Source: Herbaspirillum sp. LeCh32-8
Lineage (GTDB): Bacteria > Pseudomonadota > Gammaproteobacteria > Burkholderiales > Burkholderiaceae_D
Assembly: GCF_017814915.1 (NCBI RefSeq)
Contig: NZ_JAGIPZ010000003.1
Coordinates: 62,001 to 126,000, forward strand
Direction: 5' to 3'
Length of the DNA stretch: 64,000 nt
The number at the start of each line of letters is the position of its first letter. Position 1 is the first letter of the stretch. Positions 24,845-32,448 of the stretch are shown here, one piece after another. Made by a program: the position numbers and the translations under genes. Under the pieces are notes generated by a model that was not told where the DNA came from, searched no databases, and saw only the letters and a list, made by a program, of their open reading frames with translations.

Positions 24845-25261
24845 TCAGGCCTGGTTGCGGGCCGCGGCGCCCAGGCGCCAGTTGCCCGGGCCGCACAGTG
24901 CGATCGAGGTGAAGATCACCAGCAGCAGCCAGCCGAACTGGCCCTCGGCGATGCTCCAGTCGGGGTGCACCGCCAGCATCGCCACCAGCAGCACGCCGAT
25001 GATGGGCAGGCAGGCCAGGCGGGTGAAGACGCCGGCCGCGATCAGCAGCGGGCACAGCGCCTCGGCAAAGATCGCCGCCCACAGCGACAGCGCCGGGCCG
25101 AGGCCGAACGGGTCCTCGATTGCGGTCAGCTCATGCGCGTAGTGCAGCAGCTTGGGCAGGCCGTGCACGTAGAACAGCATGAAGCTGCCGGCGATGCGCA
25201 GGAACAGCAGGCCGAAATCCAATGGCGGCGTCGGCAGCCGCGAGAGTTTGCGCGCGTCCAT
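24845..25261 (-). CDS. DoxX-family membrane protein
   Basis: 138 residues with four predicted helices and the DoxX features FLRIAGSFMLFYVHGLPK and FAEALCPLLIAAGVFTRLA. Family members are small quinone-linked membrane proteins associated with thiol and oxidative stress. The ATG at 25261 is two bases after the stop of the amidohydrolase gene (TGATCATG), so the genes are tightly coupled. Confidence 0.88.
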   Translation of the reverse strand: MDARKLSRLPTPPLDFGLLFLRIAGSFMLFYVHGLPKLLHYAHELTAIEDPFGLGPALSLWAAIFAEALCPLLIAAGVFTRLACLPIIGVLLVAMLAVHPDWSIAEGQFGWLLLVIFTSIALCGPGNWRLGAAARNQA

Positions 25262-25263
25262 GA

Positions 25264-27141
25264 TCAGAACGCGAAGCAGCTGCAGCCCAGCGCGCCCCAG
25301 AAGCCGGCGAAGTTGGACACCGGCACGTCGGACTTGCGCGCGACATCGTGCGAATGGCCGTGCACGCCGCAGGAACCGACGCAGGCGTGCGGCAGCGCGG
25401 CCTTCTTCTGTTGCGACTGCTTGGCAACCGCGCGATAGTGGCCCGGCACCTTGGCCACCGGCGACCAGTCGGGTAGCACCGGAATCTCGCCGGGGCCGTG
25501 CGAGGAGAAGGCGCCGGTGGCGTAGACCACGCGGCCGTCGACCACCGTCATCACCGATTCGATGGCCTTGATGTCGTCCTCGTGCACGCTGAAGAAGTCG
25601 GCCGACAGCACGGCCAGGTCGGCCAGCTGGCCGGCCTGGATGCGACCCTTCTTGTCTTGCTCGCTGGAGAACCAGGCGCTGCCTGCGGTCCACAGTTCCA
25701 GCGCGGTCTCACGCGGCAGGCGGCCGGCGGCGCCGTACAGCTTGGCGCCGCCCACGGTGCGTCCCGACACCAGCCAGTACAGCGCAGTCCAGGGGTTGTA
25801 GCTGGCCACGCGGGTGGCGTCGGTGCCGGCGCCGACGGGCACGCCCATCTCCAGCATCTTGGCCACCGGCGGGGTGTGCTCGGCGGCTTCCACGCCGTAG
25901 CGGTCGATGAAGTATTCACCCTGGAAGGCCATGCGGTGCTGGATGGCGATGCCCCCGCCCAGCGCGCGCACGCGCTCGATGTTGCGTTCGGTGATGGTCT
26001 CGGCGTGGTCGAACATCCAGTGCAGGCCGTCGAAGGGGATGTCGCGGTTGACCTTCTCGAACACGTCCAGCATGCGCGAGATCGACTCGTCGTAGGTGGC
26101 ATGCAGGCGGAACGGCCAGCGGTTCGACACCAGGTGGCGCACCACGCGCTCCAGTTCATCTTCCATGCCGGCGGCGAGGTCGGGGCGCGGCTCCAGGAAG
26201 TCCTCGAAGTCGGCGGCCGAGAACACCAGCATCTCGCCGGCGCCGTTGTGGCGGAAGAAGTCGTTGCCGTCGCCCGGCTTGACCATGTCGGTCCACTTCT
26301 GGAAGTCGGCCAGCTCGCCGCCCTTGTTCTGCGTAAACAGGTTGTAGGCGATGCGGATGGTCAGCTGGTTCTCTTCGGCCAGCTTGTTGATGATCTGATA
26401 ATCCTCGGGGTAGTTCTGGAAGCCGCCGCCGGCGTCGATCGCGCTGGTCACGCCCAGGCGGTTGAGCTCGCGCATGAACTGGCGGGTGGAGTTGACCTGG
26501 TACGCCAGCGGCAGGGTCGGGCCCTTGGCCAGCGTGGCGTACAGGATCATGGCGTTGGGACGCGCAATCAGCATGCCGGTCGGGTTGCCGGACGCGTCGC
26601 GCACGATCTCGCCGCCGGGCGGGTTGGGCGTGTCCTTGGTGTAGCCGACGGCGGCCAGCGCGGCGCGGTTCAGCAATGCGCGGTCATACAGGTGCAGCAC
26701 GAACACCGGGGTGTCGGGCGCGGCGGCGTTGAGTTCCTCCAGCGTGGGCAGGCGCTTTTCGGCAAACTGGAATTCGGTCCAGCCGCCGACCACGCGCACC
26801 CATTGCGGATGCGGGGTGCGCGCAGCCTGGTCCTTGAGCATGCGCAGCGCGTCGGCCAGCGAGGGCACGCCCTCCCAACGCAGCTCGAGGTTGTAGTTCA
26901 GGCCGCCGCGGATCAGGTGCAGGTGCGAGTCGTTCAGCCCGGGGATGACGGTGCGCCCGCCCAGGTCGATCACTTTGGTATCGGCTTGCTTGAGGCGCAT
27001 CACCGAGGCGGCGTCGCCCACCTCGATGAACTTGCCGCCGCCGATGGCAACTGCGTCGGCGATGGGGTTTTGCTTGTCCACGGTGTGAATCTTGCCGTTG
27101 ATCAGGATCAGGTCAGGCGTCGTGCTTGCTGCAGTCGTCAT
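25264..27141 (-). CDS. YtcJ-like amidohydrolase with Cys/His-rich tail
   Basis: 625-residue metal-dependent amidohydrolase of the YtcJ group. Metal-site segments are present: DSHLHL near residue 71, RLHATYDES, HWMFDHAET and the late Asp in GAGTDATR. Members hydrolyse N-acyl or formyl compounds; the substrate is unknown. After the normal C-terminal beta strands, the last 45 residues form an odd tail with paired cysteines and histidines (HACVGSCGVHGHSH, then GCSCFAF), possibly a metal-binding or lipid-anchored segment. It leads the DoxX/hydrolase/Dps genes and is divergent from the YcaC hydrolase. Confidence 0.9.
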   Translation of the reverse strand: MTTAASTTPDLILINGKIHTVDKQNPIADAVAIGGGKFIEVGDAASVMRLKQADTKVIDLGGRTVIPGLNDSHLHLIRGGLNYNLELRWEGVPSLADALRMLKDQAARTPHPQWVRVVGGWTEFQFAEKRLPTLEELNAAAPDTPVFVLHLYDRALLNRAALAAVGYTKDTPNPPGGEIVRDASGNPTGMLIARPNAMILYATLAKGPTLPLAYQVNSTRQFMRELNRLGVTSAIDAGGGFQNYPEDYQIINKLAEENQLTIRIAYNLFTQNKGGELADFQKWTDMVKPGDGNDFFRHNGAGEMLVFSAADFEDFLEPRPDLAAGMEDELERVVRHLVSNRWPFRLHATYDESISRMLDVFEKVNRDIPFDGLHWMFDHAETITERNIERVRALGGGIAIQHRMAFQGEYFIDRYGVEAAEHTPPVAKMLEMGVPVGAGTDATRVASYNPWTALYWLVSGRTVGGAKLYGAAGRLPRETALELWTAGSAWFSSEQDKKGRIQAGQLADLAVLSADFFSVHEDDIKAIESVMTVVDGRVVYATGAFSSHGPGEIPVLPDWSPVAKVPGHYRAVAKQSQQKKAALPHACVGSCGVHGHSHDVARKSDVPVSNFAGFWGALGCSCFAF

Positions 27142-27377
27142 GTTGGCTCCGTGCTAATGGGTGATGGCGGGTGTCCGCACATCGACGCCGGCGCATGGAA
27201 CATGGCAGGCGATCCCGCACGGATCTGAAGTTAATGGGAGTGTGCAAAAACGCCGCGCGGGCGTCCAGCTATACGAACGGATAATGGCAGCGCCCACCCC
27301 GCTTGCCTATGATCGCCTCCGGCAGCCGCTGCTCCGCCCGGCGGCCATCCCACCTCCTCACCTCTACGGATCCGATC

Positions 27378-28067
27378 ATGACCACCAACACCAAACTCGA
27401 CGTCCTCACCCCCGACAATTGCCAGCTGATCATCATCGACCATCAGCCGCAGATGGCCTTCGGCGTGCAATCCATCGACCGCCAGGTCCTGAAGAACAAC
27501 ACCGTGGCCCTGGCCAAGGCAGCCAAGGTGTTCAACATCCCGACCGTGATCACCACCGTCGAAACCGAAGGCTTCTCCGGCTACACCTATCCGGAACTGC
27601 TGTCGGTCTTCCCCGAGCACAACATCCTGGAACGCACCTCGATGAACTCCTGGGATGACCAGAAGGTACGCGACGCACTGGCCGCCACCGGCAAGAAGAA
27701 GATCGTGGTCGCCGGCCTGTGGACCGAAGTCTGCAACAACAGCTTCGCGCTGTGCGCCATGGCTGAAGGCGACTATGAAATCTACATGGTGGCCGACGCC
27801 TCCGGCGGCACCTCCAAGGAAGCCCACGACTACGCCATGCAGCGCATGATCCAGGCCGGCGTGATTCCGGTGACCTGGCAGCAGGTGATGCTGGAATGGC
27901 AACGCGACTGGGCGCGCAAGGGCACCTACAACGCCGTCATGGACATCGTGCGCGAGCACTCGGGCGCCTACGGCATGGGCGTGGACTACGCCTACACCAT
28001 GGTGCACAAGGCCGAACAGCGTCCGCACGGCAACCAGAAGACCCTGGCGCCGGTGCCTGCCAAGTAA
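27378..28067 (+). CDS. YcaC-type isochorismatase-family cysteine hydrolase
   Basis: 229-residue cytoplasmic hydrolase with the full triad: D21 in IIIDHQPQMAF, the lysine region after KAAKVF, and nucleophile C119 in GLWTEVCNN. The C-terminus continues past the hydrolase fold, as in YcaC-like octameric proteins. Substrate unknown; these genes are often induced by oxidants and carried with YtcJ amidohydrolases and DoxX proteins, as here. The start at 27378 has only a weak site (ACGGA). It is followed by a hairpin and two XapX genes. Confidence 0.9.
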   Translation: MTTNTKLDVLTPDNCQLIIIDHQPQMAFGVQSIDRQVLKNNTVALAKAAKVFNIPTVITTVETEGFSGYTYPELLSVFPEHNILERTSMNSWDDQKVRDALAATGKKKIVVAGLWTEVCNNSFALCAMAEGDYEIYMVADASGGTSKEAHDYAMQRMIQAGVIPVTWQQVMLEWQRDWARKGTYNAVMDIVREHSGAYGMGVDYAYTMVHKAEQRPHGNQKTLAPVPAK

Positions 28068-28082
28068 GCCGACTCGTACGTC

Positions 28083-28116
28083 GGCACGGCCGCGCCCGAT
28101 GCAGGGCGGCCGTGCC
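28083..28116 (+). terminator. Strong hairpin between the YcaC and XapX genes
   Basis: GGCACGGCC pairs with GGCCGTGCC and an inner GCGCCC/GGGCG extends the stem. There is no T-run, so it may stabilise or attenuate the transcript rather than terminate it. Confidence 0.45.
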
Positions 28117-28162
28117 GCGCATTTCCGGGCGCAGGCCCTGATCGCCACTTCGGCTACCTGAC

Positions 28163-28330
28163 ATGACCAGCTATCTCATCTCGCTTTGCGCCGGCATCCT
28201 GATCGGCGTGTTCTACGCCTTCTTCAAAGTGCGCTCGCCGGCGCCGCCGGGCATCGCCCTGATCGGCCTGTTGGGCATGGTGATCGGCGAACGCCTGATC
28301 CCCGTGCTGAGCCACCTGGCGGCCGGCTGA
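28163..28330 (+). CDS. XapX-domain (DUF1427) membrane protein, 55 aa
   Basis: Short two-helix protein, MTSYLISLCAGILIGV then a KVRSPAPPGIALIGLLGMVI segment, which is the complete XapX motif. The gene sits 16 bp before a second XapX gene and is clearly related to it. XapX proteins are named for their neighbourhood to a xanthosine permease, but their role is unknown. No strong ribosome-binding site is visible. Confidence 0.8.
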   Translation: MTSYLISLCAGILIGVFYAFFKVRSPAPPGIALIGLLGMVIGERLIPVLSHLAAG

Positions 28331-28346
28331 CACCGAGGAATACACC

Positions 28347-28589
28347 ATGAAGCCCTACCTGATTTCCCTGTTGATGGGCGCCATTGCCGGCGTCATCTAT
28401 TACGCCTTGCAGGTGCAGTCGCCGGCGCCGCCCATCATCGCGCTGCTGGGCCTGCTGGGCATGCTGATCGGCGAACAGCTGGTGCCGATCCTGCGCCGCA
28501 AGCTGGCCGGCGAACCGTTGACGGCCTCGTGGTTCCGCAACGAATGCGTGCCCAAGATCACCGGCACGCCGCCGCCGGACCAGCAGTAA
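28347..28589 (+). CDS. XapX-domain (DUF1427) membrane protein, 80 aa
   Basis: Two-helix protein aligning along its first 50 residues with the preceding gene (both share YLISL, a KV/QVQSPAPP turn and LGLLGML/VIGE), then a 28-residue polar tail. The pair probably arose by tandem duplication and may assemble as a heteromeric membrane complex. GAGG precedes the start. Confidence 0.85.
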   Translation: MKPYLISLLMGAIAGVIYYALQVQSPAPPIIALLGLLGMLIGEQLVPILRRKLAGEPLTASWFRNECVPKITGTPPPDQQ

Positions 28590-28602
28590 GCGCAATTTTC
28601 CG

Positions 28603-28632
28603 TGCGACGGCGCCAGCAAAGCCGCCGTCGCA
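28603..28632 (+). terminator. Hairpin after the XapX pair
   Basis: Perfect 10-bp arms TGCGACGGCG/CGCCGTCGCA with a 10-base loop, followed by TCTCGCC. It is a likely transcript end, though without a proper T-run. Confidence 0.5.
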
Positions 28633-28712
28633 TCTCGCCACACTAATAGCGCTTGCCATGATGCGGCCGCCAGAGCCGCGCCGGTGAGACGCACAACCGA
28701 GGATTTGCGCGG

Positions 28713-29117
28713 ATGAGCGATGGGGAGACCATGTCGACGCCGCCCGCCGGAGATTGGCCGGTAGCGGTGATCGACGACAACCAGGGCGTACGCACCGCCT
28801 TGTGCAACCTGCTGGATTCGGCCGGTTATCGCAGCTGCAGCTTCGCCGCCGGCGAGCAATTCCTGCGCAGCGATTGCCTGCCGGCCGCCTCCTGCGCGAT
28901 CGTGGACCTCGACCTGACATGCATGAGCGGCTTCGATCTGGCTGAACAACTGGCGCAATTGCGACCGGAATTGCCGGTGATCCTGATGTCGGCCCGGGAC
29001 AATGCGCTGCAGCGGCAACGCGCGAGCGAACTGGGGGCGGCGGCCTTGCTGTTCAAACCCTTCGATGCCGATACCCTGCTGGCGCAGCTGCGCGCGATCA
29101 TCGCCGCGCCGGGATAG
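28713..29117 (+). CDS. Single-domain response regulator
   Basis: 134-residue receiver: DDN pocket (AVIDDNQG), acceptor Asp in CAIVDLDLT, Ser in LMSARD and Lys in LFKPFDA. No output domain. An ATG at 28731 has a very good GGGGAG site and would give 128 residues; the first ATG has GAGGA nine bases upstream. The kinase gene starts 6 bp after its stop, so the two act together, probably by phosphotransfer to a FixJ-type protein elsewhere or by protein contact. Confidence 0.88.
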   Translation: MSDGETMSTPPAGDWPVAVIDDNQGVRTALCNLLDSAGYRSCSFAAGEQFLRSDCLPAASCAIVDLDLTCMSGFDLAEQLAQLRPELPVILMSARDNALQRQRASELGAAALLFKPFDADTLLAQLRAIIAAPG

Positions 29118-29123
29118 TGCACA

Positions 29124-30449
29124 ATGCGCCTGACGCCCGCCATCAGGAAGACCGCCTTGCCCTTCGCCCCCGCTCCCGCCGCCCCCCTTTCAAACCGCGA
29201 CGCCGACTTCGCCGACGCCATGCGTACGCTGGCGGCGCTGGCCGGCAGTGACGCGCAAGCCGCGCTGACGCGCATCGACGCCGCCTACGCCGCGCTGCGC
29301 CGCGAGAACGAGCAACTGGCCAGCGCCGAACGGGCGCTGCGCACCAGCCAGGAATTGCTCAAGCAGGGCGAACGCTTCAACCACACCGGCAGCATGCGCT
29401 ACCTGGTGCGCGAGGACCTGATGTTCTGCTCCGACGAGCTGTGCCGCATCTATGGACTGGAAGCCGGGCGCAATTGCATCACCTACGACGAGTTCGCCGC
29501 CCTGATGCATCCGGACGACCGTCAGGAAGTGATCGATACCGTCAACGCCGCCGTCGCCATGGGCGGCACAATCCGCGTGGAGCATCGCATCTGCCGGCGC
29601 GACAACGGTGAGGTGCGGTTCATCTCCGGCATCGGCAAGCCGGTGTGGGTGGATGGCAGTTTCGTCGAATACGTGGGCACCGCCACCGACATCACCGTGC
29701 GACGCCAGGCCGAGTTTTCCATGCGCCTGGCGCAGGCCGACCTGGAACGCGTCTCGCGCGCCAACACCGTGGGCCAGCTGACGGCGTCCATCGCGCACGA
29801 GGTCAACCAGCCGCTGATGTCGATCGTCTCCAACGCCGGCGCCAGCCTGCGCTGGCTGGACCGCAATCCGCCCAACCTGGAGAACGCGCGCGCCGGCCTG
29901 CGCGACATTGTGGCCGAAGGCCAGCGCGCCGGCGGCATGATCTCCGGCCTGCGCGGACTGACGCGCAATACCGAGCCGGTGTTCGAGCGGGTGAACCTGA
30001 ATGCGGCGATCCGACACATCCTGGCCATCTCGAAAAGTGAGCTGGAACGACGCGACGTGACGCTGCACCTGAGCCTGGCCCCGGGCGAAGCCTGCGTGCT
30101 GGGCGACATGGTGCAGCTGCAGCAGGTGCTGCTGAACCTGGTGGTCAACGCCATCGAGGCGATGGCGGCCGCCGGGCAGCCGGAGGGGACGCAACGCTTG
30201 CTCAGCGTGAGTTCGGCCGCGATCGATGAACAGCGTATTGAGGTAGCGGTGCAGGACAATGGCGAAGGCATCGCGCCCGACGCCATGCCGCGCGTGTTCG
30301 ATGCCTTCTACACCACCAAGGATGACGGCATGGGAATGGGATTGGCGATCTGCCGCTCGATCATCGAGCATCACCGTGGCCGCATCAAGGTAGGGCCGGC
30401 CGAGCCCTGCGGCACGGTCTTTCGCTTCAATCTGCCGCGCGTGCCCTGA
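29124..30449 (+). CDS. Soluble PAS-domain histidine kinase (FixL-type)
   Basis: 441 residues without membrane helices. A coiled segment (about 60-90) leads to a PAS/PAC domain (about 85-205, DLMFCSDELCRIYGLE and VEHRICRRDNGEVRFISG), then the kinase core: H-box ASIAHEVNQPLMSI, N-box LNLVVNAIEAM, G1 DNGEGI and G2 DGMGMGLAICRS. The PAS domain lacks an obvious haem histidine pattern. It is closely related to the kinase at 10536 in its catalytic half. The initiation site is weak (GGGA). Confidence 0.92.
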   Translation: MRLTPAIRKTALPFAPAPAAPLSNRDADFADAMRTLAALAGSDAQAALTRIDAAYAALRRENEQLASAERALRTSQELLKQGERFNHTGSMRYLVREDLMFCSDELCRIYGLEAGRNCITYDEFAALMHPDDRQEVIDTVNAAVAMGGTIRVEHRICRRDNGEVRFISGIGKPVWVDGSFVEYVGTATDITVRRQAEFSMRLAQADLERVSRANTVGQLTASIAHEVNQPLMSIVSNAGASLRWLDRNPPNLENARAGLRDIVAEGQRAGGMISGLRGLTRNTEPVFERVNLNAAIRHILAISKSELERRDVTLHLSLAPGEACVLGDMVQLQQVLLNLVVNAIEAMAAAGQPEGTQRLLSVSSAAIDEQRIEVAVQDNGEGIAPDAMPRVFDAFYTTKDDGMGMGLAICRSIIEHHRGRIKVGPAEPCGTVFRFNLPRVP

Positions 30450-30479
30450 GGCGTCTTCCTTTGCGCGGCAGGGCGCGAC

Positions 30480-31397
30480 TCAGTTGCGGCTGTTGCGACG
30501 CCAGCTGCCCGGCGAGGTGCCCACCACCTGGGCAAACACGCGGCAGAAATGGCTCTGGTCGTAGAAGTTGCAAGCCACCGCAACTTCCGCCAGCGGCAGC
30601 TCGGTGTCGCGCAGGAATTCGCGGGCGCGCTGCACGCGCTGCGTCATCAGCCACTGGTGCGGAGTCTGGCCGGTGGTTTCCTTGAAGGCGCGCAGGAAAT
30701 AACTGGCCGACATATTGCACTCGCGCGCGATCTCGGGAATCGAGACGTTGCCCTTCACCTTCTCCAGCAACATCTGCTTGGCGCGCTCCTCGTGCATGCG
30801 CGACAGCCCGGTGCTGCGCACCGTGGGCACGGTGCGCGCGCCGCCGTAGCGTTGCAGCAGGTGGGTGCCCAGCGCGATGCCGAGTTGATCGACGAACAGC
30901 ATGCTGGCCTGATCGGGTCGCGCCAGCGCCGGCGCCAGCGCATGCGCCAGGTGCTCCAGCACCGGGTCGTGCTGACCGGTGACGGTGGCCAGGCCGCTCA
31001 CGCGCTGCACGCCGGCATGGTCGGCGGCGTACTCGAAAAAGCGCGGCGGCAACTCCACCAGCATGAAATCGAAGGCGCCGTGGATGTCGGCGCGGTAGTC
31101 CTCGGAGAAATCGCGGATGTAAATCCCGCCGCGCGCAAAGTCATGCTGCGCGCCGCGCCGTCCGCGAAAGATACTGCGTCGGTGCTGCTGCGACATCGAG
31201 ATGCCCAGCAGGAAACCGCGGTCGGAGGCATCGGTGCGCACCTGCGAGACGCCGCTGTCGTCCACCCGCTTGCGGTAAAAGCTGAGGTCGGGACGCAGCA
31301 GTTCCTGGCTCTGGTGCAGCTGGTGATGCAGGCAGCCGAGCGAGTCGACGCCGGCCGGCGCTGCGGAAGAGTCGGCAAAGGAAGTCGAAGCAAACAT
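30480..31397 (-). CDS. AraC-family transcriptional regulator
   Basis: 305 residues. The N-terminal two thirds are an effector domain; the C-terminus has two helix-turn-helix units, SIPEIARECNMSASYFLRAF and PLAEVAVACNFYDQSHFCRVF, followed by GTSPGSWRR. The start at 31397 has GAGG nine bases upstream; an ATG 15 bases earlier has none. It ends 30 bp from the convergent kinase gene. Its target is not evident; the nearby stress genes are candidates. Confidence 0.9.
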   Translation of the reverse strand: MFASTSFADSSAAPAGVDSLGCLHHQLHQSQELLRPDLSFYRKRVDDSGVSQVRTDASDRGFLLGISMSQQHRRSIFRGRRGAQHDFARGGIYIRDFSEDYRADIHGAFDFMLVELPPRFFEYAADHAGVQRVSGLATVTGQHDPVLEHLAHALAPALARPDQASMLFVDQLGIALGTHLLQRYGGARTVPTVRSTGLSRMHEERAKQMLLEKVKGNVSIPEIARECNMSASYFLRAFKETTGQTPHQWLMTQRVQRAREFLRDTELPLAEVAVACNFYDQSHFCRVFAQVVGTSPGSWRRNSRN

Positions 31398-31483
31398 GGA
31401 CAGGGACCTCATTGGAGACAGGAATACTCGTCAGCTTTGAAGCGGTGCGGCAAAACCGGCTTCCGATCTCGCCACTCGCGTGA

Positions 31484-31507
31484 GCGCCCGTCGGCGCGTT
31501 TTTTTGA
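31484..31507 (+). terminator. Orphan rightward terminator upstream of the AraC gene
   Basis: GCGCC-cgtc-GGCGC followed by G and seven Ts on the plus strand. No plus-strand gene ends here; the AraC gene reads the other way. It may end a short antisense or regulatory RNA started in the AraC promoter region. Confidence 0.5.
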
Positions 31508-31597
31508 TTTTTCCGATTTTACAGATACTGCAGAATTTGTGCGCGGCACAATTTTTGTTGCGGGGTGAAACTCCCACGTTCCCACGTCATACGGACA

Positions 31598-31628
31598 AAA
31601 AAACGGCGCCGCCGGGACGCCGTTTTGC
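31598..31628. terminator. Intrinsic terminator after the PaiB gene
   Basis: AAAACGGCG/CGCCGTTTT arms around a 9-base loop, with seven Ts following on the minus strand. It ends the leftward PaiB transcript. Confidence 0.8.
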
Positions 31629-31690
31629 TGGATCGATGGCGGGTCATCAATACGCCATTGCGCCTTGTCGTTACCCCCTGCGGTCCGTGG

Positions 31691-32329
31691 TTATTGCTCC
31701 TTGCGGTCCGCCTCGCCCAGCATGGCCTCACCCACCGCGGAATGCCCGCGCGCCAGCAAGGTTTGGCCGGCGCCGCGGATGTCGCGCACCTCCTTGTTCT
31801 GGGAGAGCTTGCGCTTGCCTTCCAGGCGCGTGATCTCGATCTCGATGCCGACGATGGCCTTGAGCAGCGTGTCGGTGAAATCGGCCGGCGCGTCGGTCAT
31901 TTTCCACGGCGCTTCTTCGCCCGCTTCATGCGTGCGCGTCAGCCGCGCCACCACACCGCGCACATAACGCTCGTCGTCCCGCACCACGACGCGGCCGTGG
32001 GCATGCGCCACCATGTAGTTCCAGGTCGGCACCTGGCGATGGGCCTCATGCTTGCTGGGATACCAGCTCGGCGAGACATAGGCGTCGCCGGCCGAGAACA
32101 CCGCCAGCACGGCGTCGCCGTCGGCCAGCTGACGCCACAGCGGATTGGCGCGCGCCACATGGGCATGCAAGGTGCCCAGGCGACCCTGCGCGGGGTCGAG
32201 ATGGAACGGGAGGTGGTTGGCGTCGAGGCCGTCGGCGCCGTGCGTGACCAGCACGCCGAACGGATGGGCGGCGATCATGCCGTGCAGCACGGCGGAGTCG
32301 GGTTCGTCGAAATGGGCGGGAATGTACAT
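31691..32329 (-). CDS. PaiB-family FMN-binding protein
   Basis: 212 residues with the hallmark PaiB segments: MYIPAHF at the start, HPFGVLVTHG, VPTWNYMVAHAHG and the C-terminal KRKLSQNKEVRDIRG. The split-barrel fold binds FMN; members act as negative regulators of sporulation/protease genes in Bacillus, but in proteobacteria are more likely flavin-dependent enzymes. It is divergent from a MocR regulator, with an inverted repeat between them, so that regulator probably controls it. Confidence 0.9.
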   Translation of the reverse strand: MYIPAHFDEPDSAVLHGMIAAHPFGVLVTHGADGLDANHLPFHLDPAQGRLGTLHAHVARANPLWRQLADGDAVLAVFSAGDAYVSPSWYPSKHEAHRQVPTWNYMVAHAHGRVVVRDDERYVRGVVARLTRTHEAGEEAPWKMTDAPADFTDTLLKAIVGIEIEITRLEGKRKLSQNKEVRDIRGAGQTLLARGHSAVGEAMLGEADRKEQ

Positions 32330-32395
32330 GGCGGCTGTGTGGTCAATGAACTGGATGGCGTGGGCGATGGGAGGCGATGGGAGAATTGTGCCGCC

Positions 32396-32423
32396 AAACT
32401 GGCTTAATATGCAGATCCAGTTT
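32396..32423. promoter_or_regulatory. Inverted repeat AAACTGG-N14-CCAGTTT
   Basis: Perfect 7-bp arms 14 bases apart in the 119-bp PaiB/MocR divergent gap, in an otherwise A/T-rich stretch. The spacing and location suit a MocR operator controlling both promoters. Confidence 0.55.
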
Positions 32424-32448
32424 CAACATATCTGAGTGGACCGGAATC

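Noticed and set aside
27265-27282. CTATAC-GAAC-GGATAA before the YcaC gene as a sixth member of the TCATAC/GTATGA sites
   Set aside because: Too many mismatches in the right arm and a different distance; left out of the motif set.
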